From assembly GCA_002491945.1 (NCBI GenBank), contig DKWX01000005.1, positions 1-39,685 on the forward strand: DNA of 39,685 nt. Reading direction: 5' to 3'. Each line of letters starts with the position of its first letter. Positions within the stretch are counted from its first letter, which is position 1. The translations under genes and the position numbers were made by a program. This stretch comes from Porphyromonadaceae bacterium UBA7141 (lineage in GTDB: Bacteria > Bacteroidota > Bacteroidia > Bacteroidales > Muribaculaceae). Positions 1 to 9,534 of this stretch are shown one piece after another. The notes below the pieces were generated by a model. That model did not search any database and was not told the origin of the DNA. It saw nothing but the letters and a program-made list of their open reading frames with translations.

Positions 1-116
1 TTGTAAAGTTACAAAATATCTACGACTTTGGCAAACAATTAGTTGATGATTAACTGAGTATCCCTACTTAATTGCTATCGGTTAAATCTGAACTCTTATT
101 TATCTCCATAAAACAT

Positions 117-152
117 AGAAGAGGCCCGCGGAAATTTCCGCAGGCCTCTTCT
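117..152 (-). terminator. Hairpin terminator of the C10 protease gene
   Basis: Two 18-nt arms (117-134 and 135-152) are complementary except at one position, giving a very stable GC-rich stem that begins about 50 nt past the stop codon of the minus-strand protease gene. On that strand the hairpin is followed by a short T-containing stretch (TGTTTTAT). A second, smaller inverted repeat (GACTGACC-TT-GGTCAGTC, 167-184) lies between the stop codon and this hairpin. Position and strength fit an intrinsic terminator, although the T-tract is not perfect. Confidence 0.7.
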
Positions 153-203
153 GTATTTATCTGTGAGACTGACCTTGGTCAGTCTGTAGAACACGGTTCA
201 TGC

Positions 204-3200
204 TCAGAGCACTACTTTCACACCTTCCACGATGTAGATACCGCCTGTAAGGCCTGTCACTACATTACGACCGGGATTAAGTGTGATCATACCCACCATG
301 CGGCCGTCGGCCGAGTAAATAGCTGTGGTCTTAGCCTCATCGACGCAGATTATAAGCTGGCCGTTCTCGACAGCCACCTTCATCCCTTCGGGGAGCTTGA
401 CACTGTCCACTCCGGTCACGATGTCGTCGCCGGCCACACCAATCAGGATTGTACCCAGTCCGGCACGTCCTGCGGCATATACCTCGAACGGTGCCACCTC
501 GGTAGTGGCGACTGCATTCTCATCGTCGGATTCCACAGCCTCGAATGCAGTGCCTGCCTCATTGAGCACATATGTGGTCTCTGCAGGGAGCTGCTTCGCG
601 CTATAGCTTGCAATCAGGTCATAGTCGGCGCCACTTGTCGCAATTTCAGCAGGTGTGGCGGCCACTGTCACTGCTGATGCGGAGAAGGTCAGGTCGCGCG
701 CCGCATTGCTCTTGGTCTGCTTTATGAGAGAAGGCACATTGGCTGCGACTCCGGCACGAAGAGCAATCTCACGGTCTCCCTCTGTCAGGGATGCCACCAT
801 ATAGTCGGCTGTAGCCGACTCCTGGTCGGGCGTTGTCTTGGCAACGAGTTCCGTGCCGTCAGCAGTCACGCTCTCCACATCGAAGGGAACCACAAGAGCA
901 GTCCATCCCTTGGATGCTGCGGGCACATTGACAGTGCAGCTGATGCGGTCGCTGCCAATCATACTGAATTTGTTGGCTACCGACAGCGGATATCCGGCCG
1001 TCAGCGAGATGTCACCTGCCGACTCGTAAATACGACCCTGACGGATTGAGATGCCGCCTTCACTGTCGATATCCTCGATTTCGCCCACACGTGTGGTCAG
1101 ACAGTTGCCGGCTAAAGATGCGGGCATTGCCACACCCTCGCCAAGAATAATGAAGCAGTTGGGGTTGAGTCCGTCGAACGCTGCCTCGTCAAAGCCTGAG
1201 ATGCGCGGTGCCTTGGCACGTATTGCGGCCTCGGCAGGCGCTTCTGAAGATGCAGGATTGAGATTGATTGAAGTCAGATTGTCGCAACCGCTGAAGGCTC
1301 CGGCCCCCATTGCGTCGATACCTGTCAGAGTGATGGTCTCAAGAGATGTGCAGCCGCTGAAGGCGCCCTCGCCAATCATGCTGACTGACTCGGGGACAGT
1401 GACAGTTGTCAGGCTCTCGCAATCCTTGAACGTATTGGGAAGGATGGCGTCAACCTCCGGAAGCACCACTTCCTTGAGCGAAGACTTACCTTCGAAGGCG
1501 TTGGCAGGAATCTCACTCTGCATGTCCGAGAGGTCGAGTGATTCGAGTGATTCGAAACCATTGACTACAATAGCCAGTGTCTCACTGTCGATCTCACCCT
1601 GAAGCGAAAGTGTTGTCACATCGGCGGCCTCGGCAGTGTTGACCGACACGATTTCTTCTGTGGTCAGCGTTGCGCCATTAGCCGGGATAGCATAGATTTC
1701 AACTGCAACGTCGGCATCGGTGATGTCAACAGTATAGTAGCCCTCTTCATCTGCCTCAAGCACCTGGTCGCCGACTTTCACACGCGGATTCAGGTCATGA
1801 TTGTCGGTGGAGAACCCTATAGTGAATCTTACAGTTGAATTCTCGCCGACATTCTTAAGCACCGGGGATGATGCATTGCTTGAGTCGAACACCTCTAAAT
1901 AACGGGCAGTATCACCATTCTCAGCCTCATCATTGCGGATTTCAGGAAGCACTGTGAACTGGTCGGATATACAGTTGAAGATTACGTCATAGAGATATAC
2001 AACGTCAATATCATGATTACCCGAAAGATCGGCATGCTTGTTGGGATTCCAGAATGTAACGCTTACCGCGCCATCGGCGCTTATCGCCTCTTCAGGAAGC
2101 AGGCGGCCGTTGTCGTAAACGCGCAGATTGACTTTCTCGCGATACTTATCTGTACCCTCCGGGCGCCCTTCAGCCTTGGAGAGCGCTCCGATATAGAGCT
2201 TGTCGGCCAGAGTTATACTTTCAAGTGAGATATTGTCTTTGAGGAACGAAGCAGCACGCTCGACGTTGAATTCCTTGTCGGCGACAAAACAGCGCGATGC
2301 GTCATAATCCAGTGAATAAACAGGGTATTGGCCAACGATATTGAATTTGCCTGCTTCCCAGCCGTTGGACCAATTGTCGTTAAACCACCCGGTATCCACA
2401 CGGGGTGTCTTGTAGGCCTGGAGATGTTCGGCGGGCACTACCACCGTTACTTTCGAGTTGTCAGGCAGACCTGTTTTTAAGGCATGGTACTGACTGTAAT
2501 AGAGGTGTCCGACATTACCGTCACTTCCGGGGGCACAAGGCAGATAAATTGTCTCAAGTGCCGTACAACCCAAAAATACGTCATCTTCAAGTCCGCTTCC
2601 GGTCTTTACCATGACTTCGCCGGTAGAAGGGCGGATCGCATATATATCGCCCCAGTTGCGGAGGTTTTTGGGAAGTTCAATCTCCTTGAGTCGCGAACAT
2701 CCTTTAAATGCATCGTGTCCGAATTGTGTTACGCTCGGCGGCAGAATGATTTCCTCGATGTGGCATCCGCCAAGCTCTTTATTATAAAATGCATAACTGG
2801 GAAAATAATTGTCAAATCCGTGCTTTGCGTCTGTATTGCGGTCGCGCACGATTGTAGCCTCCGAGAGGTCAAGAGTCCGGATATTGGCCGCACACCAGTA
2901 ATTCTCGCGGAACAATCCGAAATCGTAATAGTCAATCTTACCTTTGATGGTGAGTTTCTTGATATCGCGGTATTTTTGAGCCGTGGCGTAGTTGATTTCG
3001 CCCCATCCGTCGATACCTTCGTAGCCTGAGAGATAGAGGTGTTCACCCTCGCCGAGCACAATCGTAGCCTCTGTGAGCGACACTGGAGGATATACTTTGA
3101 TATCAAAGTCCATATCCTGCTTGGCAATGAAGGAGTAGCTGAACGATTTGGCGGCCTTGACGATTGTGTCGCCGTTGACCACCGCATCAATCATGTGTGC

Positions 3201-6200
3201 TGCATTCTTCGGAGTCACCTTGATAGTGATGTCACGGCCGCGCACTGCGGTAGCGACTGCGCCGCTTACATTGGCATTATCAAGCGCAGGAATGTTGATG
3301 TTGTAAATCGGTGTCTGGTTGTTGAGTGCCGGGATACGGTCCACTACATTCTCGTTGCTGCCGGCCACAAGAGCCCACGATTTCATATTGTAGGATGTGG
3401 CGAGACGGATATAGTTGCCTTCGCGGACATTCGATTCTTTGACACAGCAGTTGACGTTCATTTTGAGTCCGTCACCCTGCATTCTACCCCAGGTGGTGAC
3501 TGGTGAAATAAATTCCTTGATGCGTCCCTCGGAGTCGGTAAGCACTGCGGCCCAGAACAGATAGTTGGCATCCGACGGCACCTTTAGTGCATTGGCGCGG
3601 ATAGTGAAGGGAATGCCCGGAATTACGTTGACAGCATCTGTGAGCAGACCCACGGTGCCGCCGGTATCAGTCAGCTGCCAGGGTGAATCATATGTGGCCA
3701 CTTCCTGCGGCTTGATAAGGTCGAAGTGCAGGATGGTGCTGCTGTTGAGTGTCACACTGTAGTTGCCCTGGGCATCGGCGGTGAGAGGAGTGGAGTTGGC
3801 GTATACAGTCATGCGATTGTCGTTCTCGGCGATATGCTTGGCTGTGAACACTACTTGCGTGCCCTTCTCATAGCGGCCCGGCTGCGTCTTGGAATCATAC
3901 ATCACCTCGGCGTCCTCCATGACGGCAAAGGCCACATCAGTCACGGCAGGCATCGGGTCGATTACGATGTTCTTTATATCCTTCCAGTATTCCTTGGCAC
4001 TGTAGTTATTGACTGCGTTCTGGTTGGGCACGTGAAGTGTCATCAGATCGGTTCGTGTGCCGGTGAATACACACCAGTTGATAAACTCTGCCTTCTCACG
4101 TCCTACCCACACATCGCGCAGGTTGCCGCAGCTGAGGAACACGTTGTATTCATAAGTGCTCACTCCGGCCGGAATCTTGATCGAGGTGATGCCGGATGCC
4201 TTGAATGCAGCATTTTTAATGCGGTTGATGTTTGTGGGCAGTATCACCTCTCTGAGGCTTCCCTTGCCCTCGAATGCCGAGCGGGGGATTGCATTGGCCT
4301 GATTAGAGCCGTTGGCTGCTATATAACATCCTGAGATGTCGAGGCGCTGCAGGTTCATCTCCTTGCGCATATACTCAAAGTCGCTCGCATCAATCTGGCC
4401 GAAGAGTGTCAGCTCGGTGATCGAGCCTGTCTCGGCCGACGGGATAAGCCTGGAGAGTGTGCCGGGGTCCTCTACCCATACACTGCGCTTGGCCTTTACT
4501 TCTGAAGCCTTCTGCACAAGGATGGAGATTTCCTGATCTTCGCGCACATTGCCGATTGAGTAATTGCAGGTGTTGGCTGCCGGGGTGAGAAGCACGCCGT
4601 TGGCCTTGACTGTGATTACATCCTCCTGAGCGTTATCGGGGGTGACGGTGAAACTGTAGTTCCATCCCTTGATTACCGACGTCATACCCTGCCATGCGGC
4701 ACCTGAAACTGACGCCGGGAAGTTGATGGCGAAAGTCTCTGCAATGGTGCGTGAGGCGGCAATCTCATTGGTGGTGAGCAATTCACCTGCCACTGGAAGC
4801 CATGTGGCTCCGGAATCGACAGATGTTGCGATACGCACCATGTCGCCCTCCTCTACATCCACACCCTCAGGGAGCTGACAGTTGTAGAAGTCTGCATAGG
4901 CAAGAAGGCCGACAGAAGCGAGCGAGAGGTTCTGCTCTTTGCTGAGAAGGCTCTTGAATTCACCGGCAGCGCTATAAAGCGCGACTGCCACACGGCCGCT
5001 GAAGCTGTCATAGCCCACATTCTTCAACGCTCCGACACGCACTGTGAATGTTTTGCCGGGAGCAAGCTGAGTCATGTCACTGCCGATACCCACCTGGCCG
5101 CCTTCCGATGTCAGACGCACGGGCGACCACGCAGAGTTACTGCCATTGCCCGGCTTGATGTTGTAGATTATGGTGGTCAGGTTGTTGAACGTATGCGACT
5201 GGCTCACTGTCGGGTTGAGCGCCGTGCTCGCATACCAGCCGCCATTGTTGTTGCCGTCGGCGCCGGCCCAGCCCCAGTTGATGTGGAGCATTCCAGTCAC
5301 GGGATCGTAGCCGTCGACAACAAACGCATGCCCCACAGTCACATCCTGACCGCAGTAGAGCACCGGCCGACGGTTCTTTATCTCCTCGATCACGATGGCA
5401 TCGAAGGCTGCCTGTGTAGAGAATTCGGAACGCTTGCGGTATGTGACGCCGGGGTCATAGCCGAAGTAGTTGGAGAGGGCTCCGGGCACACGCACTTCAT
5501 ATGCGCTTGAACCCGACATGCCGAACTGCGTGTCAATGCTGCTTGCAGCATGATACATCAGCGTCGATACGGCCTCTGCCTCAGCTGAGGTGTAGCCGTA
5601 TCTATAGTTGTCGGTGCGCATATTGGCCCAGTCGTAGGCCACATCATAGTTGACTCCGTTATAGCTGCCTGTGCCGCGCGCCGGAAACTCATGATATTTC
5701 ATGATAATCGACATGGCTGTGCCGACACATCCTACAAGACGACCTCCGGGGATAGAGGCATTGAAGGGTGATTCCTGACTCCATGCAGCCGTAGGAAGAA
5801 GAATTCGTTCACCGGTGCGGGCCGTACGGCGCACGATGTTGCGGCGCTGCGCCGCATTGTAGGATACCTTCAGCTGCGGAGCTGCCTTGATCTCATTCTC
5901 AAGGCCGGCAAGCATCCACTGCATTGCCGGAGGAAGTGTGGCGGCATCATAGCGCCCTTCGGTTGAGTATCCGAGAATAGGGGCTGTCGTGTCATCGGCC
6001 GATACAATGACGTACCCCCGTCCGGAGTGCTCATTGAATACATAATAGTACGGTCTGGCCGACGTACCTGCTGTGTAGACGAGGTCCAGGGCGTTGCCCG
6101 AGGCTAAATCATCATTGCTGCCCGCCGAAAGAAAGTCAGCGGCCAATTGCTTTGCATCGTCGACACTCACCACGGCTGACCAGGCGGGTGCGGCGGCACA

Positions 6201-6245
6201 TGCAAGCAGCGATAAAACTAGCCCTTTTGAGAGATGTCTGAACAT
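204..6245 (-). CDS. Secreted C10-family (streptopain-like) cysteine protease fused to BspA-type leucine-rich repeats
   Basis: This is a 2013-residue exported protein. A signal peptide (about residues 1-23, ending AWSA) is followed by a Spi-type propeptide (about 24-125) and a peptidase C10 domain (about 150-365). The catalytic Cys is C173 in GCVGTAMSIIMKYH, the catalytic His is H306 in VGHAFVVDGYD, and the family's NWGW block is at 323-326. The rest, about 1,600 residues, alternates beta-rich modules with LRR_5/BspA blocks (about 600-760, 1080-1260 and 1500-1650, with many Leu, Ser-Ile-Pro and AF-x-GC motifs). The last 40 residues (YSADGRM, then GGIYIVEG) resemble the C-terminal sorting or anchoring tails of Bacteroidetes surface proteins. 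The family includes streptopain and Bacteroides/Prevotella proteases. The LRR part may bind host proteins or glycoconjugates (inference). It is transcribed alone, with its own promoter and terminator. The reading frame is intact. Confidence 0.93.
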   Translation of the reverse strand: MFRHLSKGLVLSLLACAAAPAWSAVVSVDDAKQLAADFLSAGSNDDLASGNALDLVYTAGTSARPYYYVFNEHSGRGYVIVSADDTTAPILGYSTEGRYDAATLPPAMQWMLAGLENEIKAAPQLKVSYNAAQRRNIVRRTARTGERILLPTAAWSQESPFNASIPGGRLVGCVGTAMSIIMKYHEFPARGTGSYNGVNYDVAYDWANMRTDNYRYGYTSAEAEAVSTLMYHAASSIDTQFGMSGSSAYEVRVPGALSNYFGYDPGVTYRKRSEFSTQAAFDAIVIEEIKNRRPVLYCGQDVTVGHAFVVDGYDPVTGMLHINWGWAGADGNNNGGWYASTALNPTVSQSHTFNNLTTIIYNIKPGNGSNSAWSPVRLTSEGGQVGIGSDMTQLAPGKTFTVRVGALKNVGYDSFSGRVAVALYSAAGEFKSLLSKEQNLSLASVGLLAYADFYNCQLPEGVDVEEGDMVRIATSVDSGATWLPVAGELLTTNEIAASRTIAETFAINFPASVSGAAWQGMTSVIKGWNYSFTVTPDNAQEDVITVKANGVLLTPAANTCNYSIGNVREDQEISILVQKASEVKAKRSVWVEDPGTLSRLIPSAETGSITELTLFGQIDASDFEYMRKEMNLQRLDISGCYIAANGSNQANAIPRSAFEGKGSLREVILPTNINRIKNAAFKASGITSIKIPAGVSTYEYNVFLSCGNLRDVWVGREKAEFINWCVFTGTRTDLMTLHVPNQNAVNNYSAKEYWKDIKNIVIDPMPAVTDVAFAVMEDAEVMYDSKTQPGRYEKGTQVVFTAKHIAENDNRMTVYANSTPLTADAQGNYSVTLNSSTILHFDLIKPQEVATYDSPWQLTDTGGTVGLLTDAVNVIPGIPFTIRANALKVPSDANYLFWAAVLTDSEGRIKEFISPVTTWGRMQGDGLKMNVNCCVKESNVREGNYIRLATSYNMKSWALVAGSNENVVDRIPALNNQTPIYNINIPALDNANVSGAVATAVRGRDITIKVTPKNAAHMIDAVVNGDTIVKAAKSFSYSFIAKQDMDFDIKVYPPVSLTEATIVLGEGEHLYLSGYEGIDGWGEINYATAQKYRDIKKLTIKGKIDYYDFGLFRENYWCAANIRTLDLSEATIVRDRNTDAKHGFDNYFPSYAFYNKELGGCHIEEIILPPSVTQFGHDAFKGCSRLKEIELPKNLRNWGDIYAIRPSTGEVMVKTGSGLEDDVFLGCTALETIYLPCAPGSDGNVGHLYYSQYHALKTGLPDNSKVTVVVPAEHLQAYKTPRVDTGWFNDNWSNGWEAGKFNIVGQYPVYSLDYDASRCFVADKEFNVERAASFLKDNISLESITLADKLYIGALSKAEGRPEGTDKYREKVNLRVYDNGRLLPEEAISADGAVSVTFWNPNKHADLSGNHDIDVVYLYDVIFNCISDQFTVLPEIRNDEAENGDTARYLEVFDSSNASSPVLKNVGENSTVRFTIGFSTDNHDLNPRVKVGDQVLEADEEGYYTVDITDADVAVEIYAIPANGATLTTEEIVSVNTAEAADVTTLSLQGEIDSETLAIVVNGFESLESLDLSDMQSEIPANAFEGKSSLKEVVLPEVDAILPNTFKDCESLTTVTVPESVSMIGEGAFSGCTSLETITLTGIDAMGAGAFSGCDNLTSINLNPASSEAPAEAAIRAKAPRISGFDEAAFDGLNPNCFIILGEGVAMPASLAGNCLTTRVGEIEDIDSEGGISIRQGRIYESAGDISLTAGYPLSVANKFSMIGSDRISCTVNVPAASKGWTALVVPFDVESVTADGTELVAKTTPDQESATADYMVASLTEGDREIALRAGVAANVPSLIKQTKSNAARDLTFSASAVTVAATPAEIATSGADYDLIASYSAKQLPAETTYVLNEAGTAFEAVESDDENAVATTEVAPFEVYAAGRAGLGTILIGVAGDDIVTGVDSVKLPEGMKVAVENGQLIICVDEAKTTAIYSADGRMVGMITLNPGRNVVTGLTGGIYIVEGVKVVL

Positions 6246-6282
6246 GTCTTTGATGTTAATTTTAGCTGTTGATGTATTTATA

Positions 6283-6465
6283 TTATGTAAAACGTATGCA
6301 TTTCGTCAGGCACCTGAGAATCTGTTTCAATTTAATTTCCAAATTGATTGCAGCTGTTTTTACAGCTTTGTCAACGTCTTTTCCGACTATTTCCGCCAAG
6401 CTTCATCATTCGCATAGCACGCTATGCTCATTTCTCAACCTACTGGAATAATCCTGAAAATACAT
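6283..6465 (-). pseudogene. Possible decayed short reading frame in the protease leader
   Basis: On the minus strand an ATG at 6465 opens a frame of 19 codons (begins MYFQDYSS). Two adjacent TGA codons follow (6403-6408), then 39 more in-frame codons with a normal-looking, Lys/Ile/Leu-rich composition (starts SLAEIVGKDVDK) up to TAA at 6283-6285. It lies wholly inside the predicted 5' leader of the C10 protease gene. I do not recognise a family. It may be a remnant of a mobile or dispersed sequence, or chance. Confidence 0.2.
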
Positions 6466-6563
6466 TTTATAAAAATCTGGCAATTAAATTCAAACCGCAT
6501 CTGAGCAAGGATTCATCATTATGGCCTGACTGTCAGAGATGTAGCAACACAGTATCCATTCAT

Positions 6564-6622
6564 GCTCCGACGGCGGCGACCTGCCGGCGGAGCGTGCGAC
6601 CACACACGTGGCTGCACGCTCC
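6564..6622 (-). promoter_or_regulatory. Overlapping alternative hairpins in the protease leader
   Basis: Two strong stems share bases. Stem A pairs GCTCCG (6564-6569) with CGGAGC (6588-6593) and extends inward with one mismatch. Stem B pairs GGAGCGTGC (6589-6597) with GCACGCTCC (6614-6622) and contains an inner CCAC/GTGG stem (6600-6603 with 6608-6611). Because 6589-6593 belongs to both, full formation of one excludes the other. The element starts about 20 nt downstream of the predicted transcription start of the C10 protease gene. It resembles the mutually exclusive folds of attenuators or riboswitches, but I match it to no known class. Confidence 0.45.
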
Positions 6623-6647
6623 TTCTGAATCTGTGCAGAAAGCGGCG

Positions 6648-6678
6648 CAAATTTAGATAAATTTTTCTATCTATGCAA
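6648..6678 (-). promoter_or_regulatory. Bacteroidetes-type promoter of the C10 protease gene
   Basis: Read on the minus strand, TTG (6676-6678) is followed by a 20-nt spacer and TAAATTTG (6648-6655), matching the -33/-7 consensus of the Bacteroidetes primary sigma factor. The same arrangement with the same spacer occurs at merR and tsaB in this window. Transcription would start near 6644, giving a leader of about 400 nt before the protease ATG at 6245. Confidence 0.65.
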
Positions 6679-6765
6679 TTTTTAAACCTCTTTTAACTAA
6701 TAGCATTTGCCCAAAAATTGTTAACCGTTCAATCTCACTCCTTGCCACCCGACGCATAGGGCGAA

Positions 6766-6796
6766 GCGGCCCGGAGAATCCGAATCTCCGGGCCGC
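6766..6796 (-). terminator. Hairpin terminator of alaS
   Basis: A perfect 12-bp GC-rich stem (6766-6777 with 6785-6796, arms GCGGCCCGGAGA and TCTCCGGGCCGC) with a 7-nt loop starts about 34 nt beyond the alaS stop codon. There is no good T-tract on the minus strand, so termination may be less tidy than the stem suggests. Confidence 0.6.
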
Positions 6797-6829
6797 TGTA
6801 TTACACATGTTTTAAGCGCCTTCCGTCTG

Positions 6830-9448
6830 TCAGCCGAGATTGGCCACAAGCACCTGCATAGCTGCCTCAAGACCCTCGGCATCCTTGCCACCGGCCTGAG
6901 CGAAGAAAGGCTGGCCACCACCTCCTCCTTTGATGTGGCGGGCTGCCTCGCGCACAGCCTTGGATGCATTCCGGCTATCGCTCACCATGTCGTCGGTCAG
7001 CGATACTGTGAGCAGAGGCTTGTCGGCGAAGCGGGTCGCTGCCGCGAATACTGTCTTCTCCCCTCCCTCGCGGCGCACGGCAAAAGCAAGTGCTTTGACA
7101 TTTTCGGGAGCCATGATGCCCTGAAATGTCACCAGGCTCACGCCGTCTTTTTCATCAGCTTTGGCCAGCAACTCGCGGGTGAGCGTATTGATACGTTCTT
7201 CTACGAATTCGTCTACTTTCTTATGCAGGTCGGCATTCTCAACGATGGCCTTCTGAACGGCCTGTTTCACATCGGCATTATTGCCGAGCATCGACTGGAG
7301 AGTGCGCATAGTGTCCTGAAGGGAATCGAGCATATCCTCCACTCCGGATCCTGAAATAGCCTCGATGCGGCGTATGCCGGCTGCGATTGAGCTCTCACCG
7401 ACGATGCGCACCATGCCGATATTGCCCGTATTGGCCACGTGCGTGCCGCCGCACAGCTCGATGGAGTCGCCGAATTTCACCACACGCACTTTATCGCCGT
7501 ATTTTTCGCCGAAGAGCGCCATCGCTCCCATAGCGCGGGCCTCCTCAATCGGGCATTCGCGACGCTCCTCAAGCGATCTGGCCTCGCGAATCCGGGAATT
7601 GACAAGATGCTCCACCTTGCGCAGCTCTTCGGGAGTCACTTTCTGGAAGTGCGAGAAGTCGAAGCGCAGTGATGTCGGCGATACGTAAGAACCCTTCTGC
7701 TCGACATGTGTGCCGAGCACTTCGCGAAGGGCCGCATGCAGCAGGTGGGTGGCTGAGTGATTGGCCGATGTGGCCTTACGGGCCTCAAGATTGATACGGG
7801 CCGTGAGAGGTGCCGAAGGATTAGCCGGCAGAACCCGCATCAGATGCACTCCTATATTGTTTTCTTTCTTGGTGTCGAATACTTCAGTCTCGTTGCCGTC
7901 GGCATCAATGAGCACACCGCTGTCGCCCACCTGTCCGCCCATTTCGGCATAGAAGGGCGTGCGGGAAAGGAGCACCTGATAGAATTCCTTCCCTTTCTGT
8001 TTTACCTTGCGGTAGCGCAGTATGGTGGTCGGAGTCTCGAAGTTGTCATAGCCCACGAATTCCTCTTCGCCGGCGTTCACCTCTACCCAGTCTGTAGCCT
8101 CTACCGATGCGGCATTGCGCGCACGCTCTTTCTGCTTCTTCATCTCGGCGTCAAATCCGGCCTGGTCAAGCGAAAGCCCGTTCTCTCGCAATATCAGTTC
8201 GGTGAGGTCGAGCGGGAATCCGAATGTGTCGTACAGCGTGAAGGCCGTCACTCCGGAGAGTGTGTCTTTCCCTTCTTTCTTAAGGGTGGCCATCTCCCCT
8301 TCGAGCAGGCCGATACCCTTGTCTAGTGTGCGCAGGAAAGAGTCTTCTTCCTCTTTTATCACCTTTTTGATGAGTTCCTGCTGTGCGGGAAGTTCCGGAT
8401 ATGCCTCACCCATCTGCTCGACGAGAGTATCCACAAGGCGGTAGAGGAATGCCTCCTTGCAGTCAAGGAAGGTATAGGCGTAGCGCACTGCGCGACGCAG
8501 AATGCGACGAATCACATAGCCGGCCTTGGCGTTGGAGGGAAGCTGTGAGTCGGCGATGGAGAAGGCGATAGTGCGCAGGTGGTCGCTCACTACCCGCATT
8601 GCCACATCCACCTTATGGTCGATTCCATATTTTTTACCTGTCAGTTCTTCGATCTTCCGCAGGTATGGCGTGAATACATCGGTGTCATAGTTGCTCTGTT
8701 TCCCCTGAAGTGCCATGCAAAGACGCTCGAATCCCATCCCTGTATCAATCACACACGCGGGGAGGGGTTCCAATGATCCATCGGTCTTCCGGTTATACTG
8801 CATGAATACCAGATTCCAGATTTCAATTACCTGTGGGTTGTCTTTGTTGACAAGCGACGCGCCGTCGGTCTTCGCGCGTTCTTCATCACTGCGCAAGTCG
8901 ATATGAATCTCGGAGCAGGGGCCGCACGGACCTGTATCGCCCATCTCCCAGAAGTTGTCGTGGCGGTTGCCGTTGATTATATGTGAGGCGGGAAGGTGTT
9001 TTTCCCAGATAGAGGCCGCCTCATCATCGCGTCCGAGTCCTTCGGGGACATATCCCTCAAATACGGTGGCATAAAGACGGTCGGCAGGCAGATGGAGCAC
9101 GTCGACAAGATATTCCCACGCCCAGTCGATGGCTTCTTTCTTGAAGTAATCGCCAAATGACCAGTTGCCCAGCATTTCAAACATGGTGTGGTGGTATGTG
9201 TCGTGGCCTACTTCTTCGAGGTCGTTGTGCTTGCCCGACACCCGGAGGCATTTCTGGCTGTCGGCTACTCTTTTATACTTAGCGGCACGATTCCCAAGGA
9301 TAATATCCTTAAACTGATTCATTCCGGCATTGGTAAACATAAGTGTGGGATCATCCTTGATCACCATCGGGGCAGAGGGCACTATCTGATGCCCCTTTCC
9401 CCTGAAGAAATCCTTGAAGGATTCGCGAATCTCTTTAGCTGTCATCAT
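6830..9448 (-). CDS. alaS: Alanyl-tRNA synthetase
   Basis: This enzyme charges tRNA-Ala with alanine in the cytoplasm and edits mischarged Ser/Gly. Starting at the ATG at 9448 (residues MMTAKEIRESF) the protein has 872 residues. The frame stays open to 9559, but the extra 37 residues are Arg-rich and unlike the family. With this start the editing-site metal ligands fall at H564, H568, C666 and H670, the same numbers as in Escherichia coli AlaRS, which strongly supports it. The order is the class II catalytic core (residues 1-240, with TNAGMNQFKD), tRNA-recognition domain, editing domain (HSATHLLH; CGGTH) and DHHA1 C-terminal domain with a Gly-run (GGGGGQPFFAQAGG). It is monocistronic, divergent from merR, with its own -7 box and a terminator hairpin. 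Confidence 0.98.
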   Translation of the reverse strand: MMTAKEIRESFKDFFRGKGHQIVPSAPMVIKDDPTLMFTNAGMNQFKDIILGNRAAKYKRVADSQKCLRVSGKHNDLEEVGHDTYHHTMFEMLGNWSFGDYFKKEAIDWAWEYLVDVLHLPADRLYATVFEGYVPEGLGRDDEAASIWEKHLPASHIINGNRHDNFWEMGDTGPCGPCSEIHIDLRSDEERAKTDGASLVNKDNPQVIEIWNLVFMQYNRKTDGSLEPLPACVIDTGMGFERLCMALQGKQSNYDTDVFTPYLRKIEELTGKKYGIDHKVDVAMRVVSDHLRTIAFSIADSQLPSNAKAGYVIRRILRRAVRYAYTFLDCKEAFLYRLVDTLVEQMGEAYPELPAQQELIKKVIKEEEDSFLRTLDKGIGLLEGEMATLKKEGKDTLSGVTAFTLYDTFGFPLDLTELILRENGLSLDQAGFDAEMKKQKERARNAASVEATDWVEVNAGEEEFVGYDNFETPTTILRYRKVKQKGKEFYQVLLSRTPFYAEMGGQVGDSGVLIDADGNETEVFDTKKENNIGVHLMRVLPANPSAPLTARINLEARKATSANHSATHLLHAALREVLGTHVEQKGSYVSPTSLRFDFSHFQKVTPEELRKVEHLVNSRIREARSLEERRECPIEEARAMGAMALFGEKYGDKVRVVKFGDSIELCGGTHVANTGNIGMVRIVGESSIAAGIRRIEAISGSGVEDMLDSLQDTMRTLQSMLGNNADVKQAVQKAIVENADLHKKVDEFVEERINTLTRELLAKADEKDGVSLVTFQGIMAPENVKALAFAVRREGGEKTVFAAATRFADKPLLTVSLTDDMVSDSRNASKAVREAARHIKGGGGGQPFFAQAGGKDAEGLEAAMQVLVANLG

Positions 9449-9526
9449 TGATTTATGTCGATGAGATGCCGCCGCACGAGGGATATGTCTCCATCTCCTC
9501 CGAGGGCGACTGGTCAAAAATATCTG

Positions 9527-9534
9527 CAAAATTA
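9527..9534 (-). promoter_or_regulatory. -7 box of the alaS promoter
   Basis: TAATTTTG read on the minus strand matches TAnnTTTG. The -33 region, 19 nt upstream, is only CTG, so this promoter is weaker on sequence than those of merR or tsaB. The leader to the chosen alaS ATG (9448) would be about 75 nt. Confidence 0.5.

Larger units (their letters stand above)
6246..6829. other. Gene-free interval between the C10 protease gene and alaS
   Basis: These 584 nt contain the predicted protease promoter (6648-6678), a long untranslated leader with overlapping hairpins (6564-6622), smaller hairpins at 6352-6367 and 6412-6427, a decayed-looking reading frame (6283-6465, minus) and the alaS terminator (6766-6796). 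No tRNA-like cloverleaf or intact gene is seen. Confidence 0.7.

Noticed and set aside
72..677. Long plus-strand frames opposite the C10 protease gene (also 1051-1602, 3726-4334 and others)
   Set aside because: They run antisense within a continuous minus-strand gene with clear domains; their translations lack recognisable motifs and are explained by codon bias of the real gene.
7757..8326. Plus-strand frame of 189 codons opposite alaS
   Set aside because: Lies wholly inside alaS, whose editing-site residues fall at the standard positions; it has no sign of its own promoter or family.
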